64,000 nt of DNA from Nemertoderma westbladi (Eukaryota; Xenacoelomorpha; Nemertodermatida; Nemertodermatidae), in contig JAUCBJ010001286.1 of the NCBI GenBank assembly GCA_032718475.1, positions 1 through 64,000 of the forward strand, given 5' to 3'. How positions within the stretch are numbered: the stretch's first letter is position 1; each line of letters opens with the position of its first letter. Shown here piece after piece: positions 43,874 to 56,847 of the stretch. Under the pieces are notes generated by a model that was given only the letters and a program-made list of their open reading frames with translations, was not told the origin of the DNA and made no database searches. Both the position numbers and the translations under genes were made by a program.

Positions 43874-46800
43874 ATCAGCTGAACCAATCAGTTGTATTTG
43901 TGGCCCCCATCACCTACCGGAGAACATCTGTACCAATCGGTTGTATTTGTGGCCCCCATCACCTACCGGAGAATAGCTGAACCAATCGGTTGTATTTGTG
44001 GCCCCCATCACCTACCAGAGAACAGCTGAACTGATCAGTTGTATTATTGTGGCCCCCATCACCTACCAGAGAACAGCTGAACTGATCGGTTGTATTATTG
44101 TGGTCCCCATCACCTACCGGAGAACAGCTGAACTGATCGGTTGTATTATTGTGGTCCCCATCACCTACCGGAGAACAGCTGAACCAATCGGTTGTATTTG
44201 TGGCCCCCATCACCTACCAGAGAACAGCTGAACTGATCAGTTGTATTATTGTGGCCCCCATCACCTACCAGAGAACAGCTGAACTGATCGGTTGTATTAT
44301 TGTGGTCCCCATCACCTACCGGAGAACAGCTGAACCAATCGGTTGTATTTGTGGCCCCCATCACCTACCGGAGAACAGCTGAACCGATCGGTTGTATTTG
44401 TGACCCCCATCACCTACCGGAGAATAGCTGAACTGATCTGTTGTATTATTGTGGCCCCCATCACCTACCAGAGAACAGCTGAACTGATCGGTTGTATTTT
44501 TGGGTGTCCCCATCACCTACCGGAGAACAGCTGAACCAATCGGTTGTATTTGTGGCCCCCATCACCTACCGGAGAACATCTGTACCAATCGGTTGTATTT
44601 GTGGCCCCCATCACTGGAGAACATCTGTACCAATCGGTTGTATTTGTGGCCCCCATCACCTACCGGAGAACATCTGTACCAATCGGTTGTATTTGTGGCC
44701 CCCATCACCTACCGGAGAATAGCTGAACTGATCGGTTGTATTATTGTGGTCCCCATCACCTACCGGAGAACAGCTGAACCAATCGGTTGTATTTGTGGCC
44801 CCCATCACCTACCGGAGAACATCTGTACCAATCGGTTGTATTTGTGGCCCCCATCACTGGAGAACATCTGTACCAATCGGTTGTATTTGTGGCCCCCATC
44901 ACCTACCGGAGAACATCTGTACCAATCGGTTGTATTTGTGGCCCCCATCACCTACCGGAGAATAGCTGAACTGATCGGTTGTATTATTGTGGTCCCCATC
45001 ACCTACCGGAGAACAGCTGAACTGATCGGTTGTATTATTGTGGCCCCCATCACTGGAGAATAGCTGAACCGATCGGTTGTATTTGTGTCCCCCATCACTG
45101 GAGAATAGCTGAACCGATCGGTTGTATTTGTGTCCCCCATCACCTACCGGAGAACAGATGAAGTGATCGGTTGTATTTGTGGCCCCCATCACTGGAGAAT
45201 AGCTGAACCGATCGGTTGTATTTGTGTCCCCCATCACTGGAGAATAGCTGAACTGATCGGTTGTATTTGTGTCCCCCATCACCTACTGGAGAATAGCTGA
45301 ACTGATCGGTTGTATTTGTGTCCCCCATCACCTACCGGAGAACAGCTGAACTGATCGGTTGTATTATTGTGGCCCCCATCACTGGAGAATAGCTGAACCG
45401 ATCGGTTGTATTTGTGTCCCCCATCACTGGAGAATAGCTGAACCGATCGGTTGTATTTGTGTCCCCCATCACCTACCGGAGAACAGATGAAGTGATCGGT
45501 TGTATTTGTGGCCCCCATCACTGGAGAATAGCTGAACCGATCGGTTGTATTTGTGTCCCCCATCACTGGAGAATAGCTGAACTGATCGGTTGTATTTGTG
45601 TCCCCCATCACCTACTGGAGAATAGCTGAACTGATCGGTTGTATTTGTGTCCCCCATCACCTACCGGAGAACAGCTGAACCGATCGGTTGTATTTGTGGC
45701 CCACATCACCTACCGGAGAACAGATTAACTGATCGGTTGTATTTGTGGCCCCCATCACCTACCGGAGAACAGCTGAACCGATCGGTTGTATTTGTGGCCC
45801 CCATCACCTACCGGAGAACAGCTGAACCGATCGGTTGTATTTGTGGCCCACATCACCTACCGGAGAACAGATTAACTGATCGGTTGTATTTGTGGCCCCC
45901 ATCACCTACCGGAGAACAGCTGAACCAATCGGTTGTATTTGTGGCCCACATCACCTACCGGAGAACAGCTGAACCAATCGGTTGTATTTGTGGCCCCCAT
46001 CAACTACTGGAGAACAGCTGTACCGATCGGTTGTATTTCTGGCCCCCATCACCTACCAGAGAACAGATGAACCAATCAGTTGTATTTGTGGCCCCCATCA
46101 CCTACCGGAGAATAGCTGAACTAATCGGTTGTATTATTGTGGTCCCCATCACATAGTGGTGAATAGCTGAACCAATCGGTTGTATTTGTGGCCCCCATCA
46201 CCTACCGGAGAACAGCTGAACCGATCGGTTGTATTTGTGGCCCACATCACCTACCGGAGAACAGATTAACTGATCGGTTGTATTGTGGCCCCCATCACCT
46301 ACCGGAGAACAGCTGAACCAATCGGTTGTATTTGTGGCCCCCATCACCTACCAGAGAACAGCTGAACCAATCGGTTGTATTTGTGGCCCCCATCAACTAC
46401 TGGAGAACAGCTGTACCGATCGGTTGTATTTCTGGCCCCCATCACCTACCAGAGAACAGCTGTACCGATTGGTTGTATTTCTGGCCCCCATCACCTACCG
46501 GAGAACAGATGAACTGATCGGTTGTATTTGTGGCCCCCATCACCTACCGGAGAACAGATGAACTGATCGGTTGTATTATTGTGGCCCCCATCACCTACCG
46601 GAGAATAGCTGAACTAATCGGTTGTATTATTGTGGTCCCCATCACATAGTGGTGAATAGCTGAACCAATCGGTTGTATTTGTGGCCCCCATCACCTACCG
46701 GAGAACAGCTGAACCGATCGGTTGTATTTGTGGCCCCCATCACTGGAGAATAGCTGAACCAATCGGTTGTATTTGTGGCCCCCATCACTGGAGAATAGCT

Positions 46801-49800
46801 GAACTGATCGGTTGTATTTGTGGCCCCCATCACCTACCAGAGAACAGCTGAACCAATCGGTTGTATTTGTGGCCCCCATCAACTACTGGAGAACAGCTGT
46901 ACCGATCGGTTGTATTTCTGGCCCCCATCACCTACCAGAGAACAGCTGTACCGATTGGTTGTATTTCTGGCCCCCATCACCTACCGGAGAACAGATGAAC
47001 TGATCGGTTGTATTTGTGGCCCCCATCACCTACCGGAGAACAGATGAACTGATCGGTTGTATTATTGTGGCCCCCATCACCTACCGGAGAATAGCTGAAC
47101 TAATCGGTTGTATTATTGTGGTCCCCATCACATAGTGGTGAATAGCTGAACCAATCAGTTGTATTTGTGGCCCCCATCAACTCCTGGAGAACAGATGAAC
47201 TGATCGGTTGTATTTGTGGTCCCCATCAACTACTAGAGAATAGCTGTTCCGATCGGTTGTATTTGTGGCCCCATCACCTACCGGAGAATAGCTGAACCAA
47301 TCGGTTGTATTTGTGTCCCCCATCACTGGAGAATAGCTGAACCGATCGGTTGTATTTGTGTCCCCCATCACTGGAGAATAGCTGAACCGATCGGTTGTAT
47401 TTGTGTCCCCCATCACTGGAGAATAGCTGAACTGATCGGTTGTATTATTGTGGTCCCCATCACATAGTGGTGAATAGCTGAACCAATCGGTTGTATTTGT
47501 GGCCCCCATCACTGGAGAATAGCTGAACCGATCGGTTGTATTTGTGTCCCCCATCACCTACCGGAGAACAGCTGAACCAATCGGTTGTATTTGTGTCCCC
47601 CATCACTGGAGAATAGCTGAACCGATCGGTTGTATTTGTGTCCCCCATCACTGGAGAATAGCTGAACTGATCGGTTGTATTATTGTGGTCCCCCTCACCT
47701 ACCAGAGAACAGCTGAACCAATCGGTTGAATTTGTGGCCCCCATCACCTACCAGAGAACAGATGAACTGATCGGTTGTATTATTGTGGCCCCCATCACCT
47801 ACCGGAGAATAGCTGAACTAATCGGTTGTATTATTGTGGTCCCCATCACATAGTGGTGAATAGCTGAACCAATCGGTTGTATTTGTGGCCCCCATCACTG
47901 GAGAATAGCTGAACCGATCGGTTGTATTTGTGTCCCCCATCACTGGAGAATAGCTGAACTGATCGGTTGTATTTGTGTCCCCCATCACTGGAGAATAGCT
48001 GAACCGATCGGTTGTATTTGTGTCCCCCATCACTGGAGAATAGCTGAACCGATCGGTTGTATTTGTGTCCCCCATCACTGGAGAATAGCTGAACCGATCG
48101 GTTGTATTTGAGTCCCCCATCACTGGAGAATAGCTGGACTGATCGGTTGTATTTGTGTCCCCCATCACTGGAGAATAGCTGAACTGATCGGTTGTATTTG
48201 TGTCCCCCATCACTGGAGAATAGCTGAACCGATCGGTTGTATTTGTGTCCCCCATCACTGGAGAATAGCTGAACCGATCGGTTGTATTTGTGTCCCCCAT
48301 CACTGGAGAATAGCTGAACTGATCGGTTGTATTTGTGTCCCCCATCACTGGAGAATAGCTGAACCGATCGGTTGTATTTGTGTCCCCCATCACTGGAGAA
48401 TAGCTGAACCGATCGGTTGTATTTGTGTCCCCCATCACTGGAGAATAGCTGAACCGATCGGTTGTATTTGAGTCCCCCATCACTGGAGAATAGCTGAACT
48501 GATCGGTTGTATTATTGTGGTCCCCCTCACATAGTGGTGAATAGCTGAACCAATCGGTTGTATTTGTGGCCCCCATCACTGGAGAATAGCTGAACCGATC
48601 GGTTGTATTTGTGTCCCCCATCACTGGAGAATAGCTGAACTGATCGGTTGTATTATTGTGGTCCCCATCACATAGTGGTGAATAGCTGAACCAATCGGTT
48701 GTATTTGTGGCCCCCATCACTGGAGAATAGCTGAACCGATCGGTTGTATTTGTGTCCCCCATCACTGGAGAATAGCTGAACTGATCGGTTGTATTTGTGT
48801 CCCCCATCACTGGAGAATAGCTGAACCAATCGGTTGTATTTGTGGCCCCCATCACTGGAGAATAGCTGAACCGATCGGTTGTATTTGTGTCCCCCATCAC
48901 TGGAGAATAGCTGAACCGATCGGTTGTATTTGTGTCCCCCATCACTGGAGAATAGCTGAACTGATCGGTTGTATTTGTGTCCCCCATCACTGGAGAATAG
49001 CTGGACTGATCGGTTGTATTTGTGTCCCCCATCACTGGAGAACAGCTGAACTAATCAGTTGTATTTGTGTCCCCCATCACTGGAGAACAGCTGAACTAAT
49101 CAGTTGTATTTGTGTCCCCCATCACTGGAGAATAGCTGAACCGATCGGTTGTATTTGTGTCCCCCATCACTGGAGAATAGCTGGACTGATCGGTTGTATT
49201 TGTGTCCCCCATCACCTACCGGAGAACAGCTGAACCAATCAGTTGTATTTGTGGCCCCCATCACCTACCGGAGAACAGCTGAACCAATCAGTTGTATTTG
49301 TGTCCCCCATCACCTACCAGAGAACAGCTGTACCGATCGGTTGCATTTGTGACCCCCTTCACCTACCGGAGAACAGCTGAATAGATCGGTTGTACTTGTG
49401 TCCCCCATCACCTACCGGAGAACAGCTGTACTGATCGGTTGTATTTGTGTCCCCCATCACCTACCGGAGAACAGATGAACCAATCAGTTGTATTTGTGGC
49501 CCCCATCACCTACCGGAGAACAGCTGAACCAATCAGTTGTGTTTGTGTCCCCCATCACTGGAGAATAGCTGAACCGATCGGTTGTATTTGTGTCCCCCAT
49601 CACCGGAGAATAGCTGAACCGATCGGTTGTATTTGTGTCCCCCATCACTGGAGAATAGCTGAACCGATCGGTTGTATTTGTGGCCCCCATCACTGGAGAA
49701 TAGCTGAACCGATCGGTTGTATTTGAGTCCCCCATCACTGGAGAATAGCTGGACTGATCGGTTGTATTTGTGTCCCCCATCACCTACCGGAGAACAGATG

Positions 49801-52800
49801 AACCAATCAGTTGTATTTGTGGCCCCCATCACCTACCGGAGAACAGCTGAACCAATCAGTTGTGTTTGTGTCCCCCATCACTGGAGAATAGCTGAACCAA
49901 TCGGTTGTATTTGTGGCCCCCATCACTGGAGAATAGCTAAACCAATCGGTTGTATTTGTGGGCCCCATCACTGGAGAATAGCTGGACTGATCGGTTGTAT
50001 TTGTGTCCCCCATCACTGGAGAATAGCTGAACTGATCGGTTGTATTTGTGTCCCCCATCACTGGAGAATAGCTGAACTGATCGGTTGTATTTGTGTCCCC
50101 CATCACTGGAGAATAGCTGGACTGATCGGTTGTATTTATGTCCCCCATCACCTACCGGAGAACAGATGAACCAATCAGTTGTATTTGTGGCCCCCATCAC
50201 CTACCGGAGAACAGCTGAACCAATCAGTTGTGTTTGTGTCCCCCATCACTGGAGAATAGCTGGACTGATCAGTTGTATTTGTGTCCCCCATCACTGGAGA
50301 ACAGCTGAACTAATCAGTTGTATTTGTGTCCCCCATCACTGGAGAATAGCTGGACTGATCGGTTGTATTTGTGTCCCCCATCACTGGAGAATAGCTGAAC
50401 CGATCGGTTGTATTTGTGTCCCCCATCACTGGAGAACAGCTGAACCGATCGGTTGTATTTGTGTCCCCCATCACTGGAGAATAGCTGGACTGATCGGTTG
50501 TATTTGTGTCCCCCATCACTGGAGAATAGCTGAACCGATCGGTTGTATTTGTGTCCCCCATCACTGGAGAATAGCTGGACTGATCGGTTGTATTTGTGTC
50601 CCCCATCACTGGAGAATAGCTGAACCGATCGGTTGTATTTGTGTCCCCCATCACTGGAGAACAGCTGAACCGATCGGTTGTATTTGTGTCCCCCATCACT
50701 GGAGAATAGCTGGACTGATCGGTTGTATTTGTGTCCCCCATCACTGGAGAATAGCTGAACCGATCGGTTGTATTTGTGTCCCCCATCACTGGAGAATAGC
50801 TGGACTGATCGGTTGTATTTGTGTCCCCCATCACTGGAGAATAGCTGAACTGATCGGTTGTATTTGTGTCCCCCATCACTGGAGAATAGCTGAACCGATC
50901 GGTTGTATTTGTGTCCCCCATCACTGGAGAATAGCTGAACCGATCGGTTGTATTTGTGTCCCCCATCACTGGAGAATAGCTGAACTGATCGGTTGTATTT
51001 GTGTCCCCCATCACTGGAGAATAGCTGAACCGATCGGTTGTATTTGTGTCCCCCATCACTGGAGAATAGCTGAACTGATCGGTTGTATTTGTGTCCCCCA
51101 TCACTGGAGAATAGCTGAACCGATCGGTTGTATTTGTGTCCCCCATCACTGGAGAATAGCTGAACCGATCGGTTGTATTTGTGTCCCCCATCACTGGAGA
51201 ATAGCTGAACTGATCGGTTGTATTTGTGTCCCCCATCACTGGAGAATAGCTGGACTGATCGGTTGTATTTGTGTCCCCCATCACTGGAGAACAGCTGAAC
51301 TAATCAGTTGTATTTGTGTCCCCCATCACTGGAGAATAGCTGAACCGATCGGTTGTATTTGTGTCCCCCATCACTGGAGAATAGCTGAACCGATCGGTTG
51401 TATTTGTGTCCCCCATCACTGGAGAATAGCTGAACTGATCGGTTGTATTTGTGTCCCCCATCACTGGAGAATAGCTGGACTGATCGGTTGTATTTGTGTC
51501 CCCCATCACTGGAGAATAGCTGGACTGATCGGTTGTATTTGTGTCCCCCATCACTGGAGAATAGCTGAACCGATCGGTTGTATTTGTGTCCCCCATCACT
51601 GGAGAATAGCTGAACCGATCGGTTGTATTTGTGTCCCCCATCACTGGAGAATAGCTGAACTGATCGGTTGTATTTGTGTCCCCCATCACTGGAGAATAGC
51701 TGGACTGATCGGTTGTATTTGTGTCCCCCATCACTGGAGAATAGCTGGACTGATCGGTTGTATTTGTGTCCCCCATCACTGGAGAATAGCTGAACCGATC
51801 GGTTGTATTTGTGTCCCCCATCACTGGAGAATAGCTGAACCGATCGGTTGTATTTGTGTCCCCCATCACTGGAGAATAGCTGAACCGATCGGTTGTATTT
51901 GTGGTCCCCATCACTGGAGAATAGCTGAACCGATCGGTTGTATTTGTGTCCCCCATCACTGGAGAATAGCTGAACCGATCGGTTGTATTTGTGTCCCCCA
52001 TCACTGGAGAATAGCTGAACCGATCGGTTGTATTTGTGTCCCCCATCACTGGAGAATAGCTGAACTGATCGGTTGTATTTGTGTCCCCCATCACTGGAGA
52101 ATAGCTGAACCGATCGGTTGTATTTGTGTCCCCCATCACTGGAGAATAGCTGAACTGATCGGTTGTATTTGTGTCCCCCATCACTGGAGAATAGCTGAAC
52201 CGATCGGTTGTATTTGTGTCCCCCATCACTGGAGAATAGCTGAACTGATCGGTTGTATTTGTGTCCCCCATCACTGGAGAATAGCTGGACTGATCGGTTG
52301 TATTTGTGTCCCCCATCACTGGAGAACAGCTGAACCGATCGGTTGTATTTGTGTCCCCCATCACTGGAGAATAGCTGAACTGATCGGTTGTATTTGTGTC
52401 CCCCATCACTGGAGAATAGCTGGACTGATCGGTTGTATTTGTGTCCCCCATCACTGGAGAACAGCTGAACTAATCAGTTGTATTTGTGTCCCCCATCACT
52501 GGAGAATAGCTGAACCGATCGGTTGTATTTGTGTCCCCCATCACTGGAGAATAGCTGGACTGATCGGTTGTATTTGTGTCCCCCATCACTGGAGAACAGC
52601 TGAACTAATCAGTTGTATTTGTGTCCCCCATCACTGGAGAATAGCTGGACTGATCGGTTGTATTTGTGTCCCCCATCACTGGAGAACAGCTGAACTAATC
52701 AGTTGTATTTGTGTCCCCCATCACTGGAGAATAGCTGAACCGATCGGTTGTATTTGTGTCCCCCATCACTGGAGAATAGCTGGACTGATCGGTTGTATTT

Positions 52801-55800
52801 GTGTCCCCCATCACTGGAGAATAGCTGAACCAATCGGTTGTATTTGTGTCCCCCATCACTGGAGAATAGCTGAACCGATCGGTTGTATTTGTGTCCCCCA
52901 TCACTGGAGAATAGCTGAACTGATCGGTTGTATTTGTGTCCCCCATCACTGGAGAATAGCTGGACTGATCGGTTGTATTTGTGTCCCCCATCACTGGAGA
53001 ATAGCTGGACTGATCGGTTGTATTTGTGTCCCCCATCACTGGAGAATAGCTGAACCGATCGGTTGTATTTGTGTCCCCCATCACTGGAGAATAGCTGAAC
53101 CGATCGGTTGTATTTGTGTCCCCCATCACTGGAGAATAGCTGAACTGATCGGTTGTATTTGTGTCCCCCATCACTGGAGAATAGCTGGACTGATCGGTTG
53201 TATTTGTGTCCCCCATCACTGGAGAATAGCTGGACTGATCGGTTGTATTTGTGTCCCCCATCACTGGAGAATAGCTGAACCGATCGGTTGTATTTGTGTC
53301 CCCCATCACTGGAGAATAGCTGAACCGATCGGTTGTATTTGTGTCCCCCATCACTGGAGAATAGCTGAACCGATCGGTTGTATTTGTGGTCCCCCATCAC
53401 TGGAGAATAGCTGAACCGATCGGTTGTATTTGTGTCCCCCATCACTGGAGAATAGCTGAACCGATCGGTTGTATTTGTGTCCCCCATCACTGGAGAATAG
53501 CTGAACCGATCGGTTGTATTTGTGTCCCCCATCACTGGAGAATAGCTGAACTGATCGGTTGTATTTGTGTCCCCCATCACTGGAGAATAGCTGAACCGAT
53601 CGGTTGTATTTGTGTCCCCCATCACTGGAGAATAGCTGAACTGATCGGTTGTATTTGTGTCCCCCATCACTGGAGAATAGCTGAACCGATCGGTTGTATT
53701 TGTGTCCCCCATCACTGGAGAATAGCTGAACTGATCGGTTGTATTTGTGTCCCCCATCACTGGAGAATAGCTGGACTGATCGGTTGTATTTGTGTCCCCC
53801 ATCACTGGAGAACAGCTGAACCGATCGGTTGTATTTGTGTCCCCCATCACTGGAGAATAGCTGAACTGATCGGTTGTATTTGTGTCCCCCATCACTGGAG
53901 AATAGCTGGACTGATCGGTTGTATTTGTGTCCCCCATCACTGGAGAACAGCTGAACTAATCAGTTGTATTTGTGTCCCCCATCACTGGAGAATAGCTGAA
54001 CCGATCGGTTGTATTTGTGTCCCCCATCACTGGAGAATAGCTGGACTGATCGGTTGTATTTGTGTCCCCCATCACTGGAGAACAGCTGAACTAATCAGTT
54101 GTATTTGTGTCCCCCATCACTGGAGAATAGCTGGACTGATCGGTTGTATTTGTGTCCCCCATCACTGGAGAACAGCTGAACTAATCAGTTGTATTTGTGT
54201 CCCCCATCACTGGAGAATAGCTGAACCGATCGGTTGTATTTGTGTCCCCCATCACTGGAGAATAGCTGGACTGATCGGTTGTATTTGTGTCCCCCATCAC
54301 TGGAGAATAGCTGAACCAATCGGTTGTATTTGTGTCCCCCATCACTGGAGAATAGCTGAACCGATCGGTTGTATTTGTGTCCCCCATCACTGGAGAATAG
54401 CTGGACTGATCGGTTGTATTTGTGTCCCCCATCACTGGAGAATAGCTGAACCGATCGGTTGTATTTGTGTCCCCCATCACTGGAGAATAGCTGGACTGAT
54501 CGGTTGTATTTGTGTCCCCCATCACTGGAGAATAGCTGAACCGATCGGTTGTATTTGTGTCCCCCATCACTGGAGAATAGCTGGACTGATCGGTTGTATT
54601 TGTGTCCCCCATCACTGGAGAATAGCTGAACCGATCGGTTGTATTTGTGTCCCCCATCACTGGAGAATAGCTGGACTGATCGGTTGTATTTGTGTCCCCC
54701 ATCACTGGAGAATAGCTGAACCGATCGGTTGTATTTGTGTCCCCCATCACTGGAGAACAGCTGAACTAATCAGTTGTATTTGTGTCCCCCATCACTGGAG
54801 AATAGCTGGACTGATCGGTTGTATTTGTGTCCCCCATCACTGGAGAATAGCTGAACCAATCGGTTGTATTTGTGTCCCCCATCACTGGAGAATAGCTGGA
54901 CTGATCGGTTGTATTTGTGTCCCCCATCACTGGAGAACAGCTGAACTAATCAGTTGTATTTGTGTCCCCCATCACTGGAGAATAGCTGAACCGATCGGTT
55001 GTATTTGTGTCCCCCATCACTGGAGAATAGCTGGACTGATCGGTTGTATTTGTGTCCCCCATCACTGGAGAACAGCTGAACTAATCAGTTGTATTTGTGT
55101 CCCCCATCACTGGAGAATAGCTGGACTGATCGGTTGTATTTGTGTCCCCCATCACTGGAGAATAGCTGAACTGATCGGTTGTATTTGTGTCCCCCATCAC
55201 CTACCGGAGAACAGATGAACCAATCAGTTGTATGGCCCCCATCACCTACCGGAGAACAGCTGAACCAATCAGTTGTGTTTGTGTCCCCCATCACTGGAGA
55301 ATAGCTGAACCGATCGGTTGTATTTGTGTCCCCCATCACTGGAGAATAGCTGAACCGATCGGTTGTATTTGTGTCCCCCATCACTGGAGAATAGCTGAAC
55401 CGATCGGTTGTATTTGTGTCCCCCATCACTGGAGAATAGCTGAACCGATCGGTTGTATTTGTGTCCCCCATCACTGGAGAATAGCTGAACCGATCGGTTG
55501 TATTTGTGTCCCCCATCACTGGAGAATAGCTGAACCGATCGGTTGTATTTGTGTCCCCCATCACTGGAGAATAGCTGAACCGATCGGTTGTATTTGTGTC
55601 CCCCATCACTGGAGAATAGCTGAACCGATCGGTTGTATTTGTGTCCCCCATCACTGGAGAATAGCTGAACCAATCAGTTGTGTTTGTGTCCCCCATCACT
55701 GGAGAATAGCTGAACCGATCGGTTGTATTTGTGTCCCCCATCACTGGAGAATAGCTGAACCGATCGGTTGTATTTGTGTCCCCCATCACTGGAGAATAGC

Positions 55801-56821
55801 TGAACCGATCGGTTGTATTTGTGTCCCCCATCACTGGAGAATAGCTGAACCGATCGGTTGTATTTGTGTCCCCCATCACTGGAGAACAGCTGAACTAATC
55901 AGTTGTATTTGTGTCCCCCATCACCTACCGGAAAATAGCTGAACCGATCGGTTGTATTTGTGTCCCACATCACTGGAGAATAGCTGAACCGATCGGTTGT
56001 ATTTGTGTCCCCCATCACTGGAGAATAGCTGAACCGATCGGTTGTGTTTGTGTCCCCCATCACTGGAGAATAGCTGAACCGATCGGTTGTATTTGTGTCC
56101 CCCATCACTGGAGAACAGCTGAACTAATCAGTTGTATTTGTGTCCCCCATCACCTACCGGAAAATAGCTGAACCGATCGGTTGTATTTGTGTCCCACATC
56201 ACTGGAGAATAGCTGAACCGATCGGTTGTATTTGTGTCCCCCATCACTGGAGAATAGCTGAACCTATCGGTTGTATTTGTGTCCCCCATCACTGGAGAAT
56301 AGCTGAACCGATCGGTTGTATTTGTGTCCCACATCACTGGAGAATAGCTGAACCGATCGGTTGTATTTGTGTCCCCCATCACTGGAGAATAGCTGAACCG
56401 ATCGGTTGTGTTTGTGTCCCCCATCACTGGAGAATAGCTGGACTGATCGGTTGTATTTGTGTCCCCCATCACTGGAGAATAGCTGAACTGATCGGTTGTA
56501 TTTGTGTCCCCCATCACTGGAGAATAGCTGAACCAATCGGTTGTATTTGTGGCCCCCATCACTGGAGAATAGCTGAACTGATCGGTTGTATTTGTGTCCC
56601 CCATCACCTACCGGAGAACAGATGAACCAATCAGTTGTATTTGTGGCCCCCATCACCTACCGGAGAACAGCTGAACCAATCAGTTGTGTTTGTGTCCCCC
56701 ATCACTGGAGAATAGCTGAACCGATCGGTTGTATTTGTGTCCCCCATCACCGGAGAATAGCTGAACCTATCGGTTGTATTTTTGTGGCCCCCATCACCTA
56801 CCAGAGAACAGCTGTACCGAT
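43874..56821. repeat. Satellite array, 45/49/52-bp unit variants, about 280 copies
   Basis: The basic unit (45 bp) contains CCCCCATCACTGGAGAATAG, CTGAACCGATCGGTTGTA and TTTGTGT. A 49-bp form has CTAC inserted (ATCACCTACCGG). A 52-bp form also has ATT (TATTATTGTGG). The left third (to about 47.8 kb) mixes all three; the right two thirds are almost pure 45-mers. The commonest 45-mer carries a perfect 12-bp palindrome AACCGATCGGTT; other units replace it with AACTGATCGGTT, GACTGATCGGTT, AACCAATCGGTT or AACTAATCAGTT. Because 45 is divisible by three, stop-free frames run for hundreds of codons on both strands (VPHHWRIAEPIGCIC forward, MGDTNTTDRFSYSPV reverse). I take them as by-products, not genes. 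Confidence 0.95.
51331..54301. repeat. Higher-order repeat: 33-unit block (1485 bp) duplicated in tandem
   Basis: Reading the unit types in order, the same 33-unit series runs from 51331 to 52815 and again from 52816 to 54301. The second copy has one extra C near 53390 (TGGTCCCCC for TGGTCCCC at about 51903), which explains its 1486-bp length. Its first unit differs (CCAATC for CCGATC). That unit and the next recur at 54302 before the order diverges. Confidence 0.85.
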
Positions 56822-56847
56822 TTATGGAACGCCAATAGCGCCATAAT

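Noticed and set aside
53386-55218. Long repeat-protein gene (610 codons) in the satellite
   Set aside because: The frame exists only because the period is 45 bp. The opposite strand is equally open and single-base indels shift the frame.
43874-56821. CRISPR-like regular array
   Set aside because: Repeats are directly adjacent units with no unique spacers, and the genome is eukaryotic. It is a satellite.
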